This document shows, in pieces, positions 14,338 through 14,960 of a stretch of DNA of 14,960 nt (positions within the stretch are counted from its first letter, which is position 1; each line of letters starts with the position of its first letter). Below the pieces are notes generated by a model that searched no databases, was not told where the DNA came from, and saw nothing but the letters and a program-made list of their open reading frames with translations. The position numbers and the translations under genes are program-made. This stretch comes from JBBAEA01 sp041656175 (GTDB taxonomy: Bacteria; Myxococcota_A; Bradymonadia; UBA4248): assembly GCA_041656175.1 (NCBI GenBank), contig JBBAEA010000090.1:1-14960 (forward strand). Reading direction: 5' to 3'.

Positions 14338-14441
14338 AACAGCATTTTGTATCATTAATTATGACAAGTGGAATGATGGCAATTCTACTGGGAAGTACTT
14401 ACTCGCTAGTATATATGGGAAGCTATAGACATGGCTATTAA
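14334..14441 (+). CDS. possible 35-residue membrane peptide (speculative)
   Basis: The 35-residue frame starts MKQHFVSLIMTSGMMAILLG and continues STYSLVYMGSYRHGY. Lys2 precedes a hydrophobic stretch of about 20 residues, a plausible single membrane helix. It overlaps the start of the MksE-like gene by 11 nt, which would suit translational coupling. There is no Shine-Dalgarno, so it could be chance. The rest of 14199-14430 shows nothing else I can name. Confidence 0.25.
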   Translation: MKQHFVSLIMTSGMMAILLGSTYSLVYMGSYRHGY

Positions 14442-14960
14442 CAAAGAAGACATATTTCGCGCTGCGCGCCTTATTCAGTGGGGGCTACAGCCTCGCCTCA
14501 AGCCAGTTCAACACGGCGAGTACATCGAATTGATTCAGGAGTATATGAATCGCGGGGAATTTCGCGAGGTTGTTGAGGAGATGTCGGATGGTATTGGCCT
14601 CTACGTCTTGGATGTCAGCGAGCATGGTATAGTGCTTTCACCGCGTGAGGACTCGGTTTTTATGTTTAAAACAGCGGATTTTCGCCCCACGAGTTCACGT
14701 GCTGATGATAGATTGCTGGACGGTTTGGTGCAGGTTACCATTGCAGCAACCGTGTTCCCACGCGCTCGCGATCTCGAAGATGATGTGGAGCGTCCGCGCC
14801 CCCCAGTCACTGTTGACGAGATCGAGGATGAACTGCGAACGCTCTGTGAACGCTTAAGCGAAATGCACAAGGACGCGCCAGATCCTCTAGCCGATGACGA
14901 GCAAACAGGTCTTTACGACGCTTGGCGCGTGTACGACAATCGTTATGCGGCCAAAGAAAC
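14431..14960 (+). CDS. candidate MksE/JetB-like protein, partial (right edge)
   Basis: The frame is open from ATG 14431 to the window edge (176 codons) with no stop. GGGAAG lies about 8 nt upstream, and an in-frame TAG at 14407 excludes an earlier start. The sequence begins MAINKEDIFRAARLIQWGLQ, then GEFREVVEEMSDGIGLYVLD (42-61), EHGIVLSPR (64-72), IAATVFPRARDLED (104-117) and VTVDEIEDELRTLCERL (126-142). A GxGLYVxD strand followed by a wing-like VLSPR, then an ATVFP stretch, resembles MksE/JetB (winged-helix) subunits of SMC-like condensins. This is my reading by eye and has no database support. If correct, the SMC-like ATPase (MksB/JetC), and in a Wadjet system also the nuclease JetD, should follow beyond the window. 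Confidence 0.85.
   Translation, partial: MAINKEDIFRAARLIQWGLQPRLKPVQHGEYIELIQEYMNRGEFREVVEEMSDGIGLYVLDVSEHGIVLSPREDSVFMFKTADFRPTSSRADDRLLDGLVQVTIAATVFPRARDLEDDVERPRPPVTVDEIEDELRTLCERLSEMHKDAPDPLADDEQTGLYDAWRVYDNRYAAKE

Overview
The window comes from a Gram-negative bacterium of moderate GC content. The evidence is a lipobox lipoprotein, a CPA2-type antiporter, a six-domain ribosomal protein S1 and Shine-Dalgarno starts on several genes. The phylum cannot be fixed from sequence alone. The S1 protein and the lipoprotein built of DxNxDG-type repeats recall lineages formerly placed in Deltaproteobacteria (Myxococcota/Bdellovibrionota-like). Short 'ccacgaaaaacacgaaa' repeats like those at 7.7-8.1 kb also occur in PVC-type genomes. 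Both placements are inference.

Layout. 240-1733 (-): RlmD-type 23S rRNA uracil-5-methyltransferase. 1825-1978: large palindromic element. 2129-2305 (+): Cys-rich, tail-anchored 58-residue protein, followed by a terminator. 2379-4445 (+): CPA2-type cation/proton antiporter with a Usp-like cytoplasmic tail. 4446-5169: about 720 bp of repeats and hairpins. 5170-5868 (+): 16S rRNA methyltransferase RsmE, convergent with an M49-like zinc peptidase at 5901-7481 (-). 7485-8110: repeats only. 8158-9876 (-): ribosomal protein S1 with a clear intrinsic terminator. 9877-10497: rpsA upstream region plus hairpin and dispersed repeats. 10498-11469 (-): tandem universal stress protein. 11559-12110 (-): lipoprotein with five 24-residue, mostly calcium-loop-like repeats. 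12111-12586: palindrome-rich intergenic region. 12587-14092 (+): 501-residue helical protein. 14431 to the right edge (+): start of a second protein. I read these last two, tentatively, as the kleisin-like (MksF/JetA) and winged-helix (MksE/JetB) subunits of an SMC-type MksBEF/Wadjet-like complex whose ATPase would lie beyond the window.

Three genes serve translation (rlmD, rsmE, rpsA) and two suggest ion or stress homeostasis (antiporter with Usp tail, stand-alone tandem Usp). The least ordinary part is the intergenic DNA. Nearly every gap is packed with palindromes and dispersed repeats. One pair of elements (near 1.83 kb and 12.29 kb) keeps flanks, layout and hairpin length (118 and 117 nt) but has different, self-complementary stem sequences, so structure rather than stem sequence appears conserved. 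A second family (10.21 and 14.11 kb) and a third dispersed element (4.45, 4.85 and 10.32 kb) also recur. The two strongest leads are the swapped-stem hairpin family and the candidate Mks/Wadjet-like operon at the right edge.
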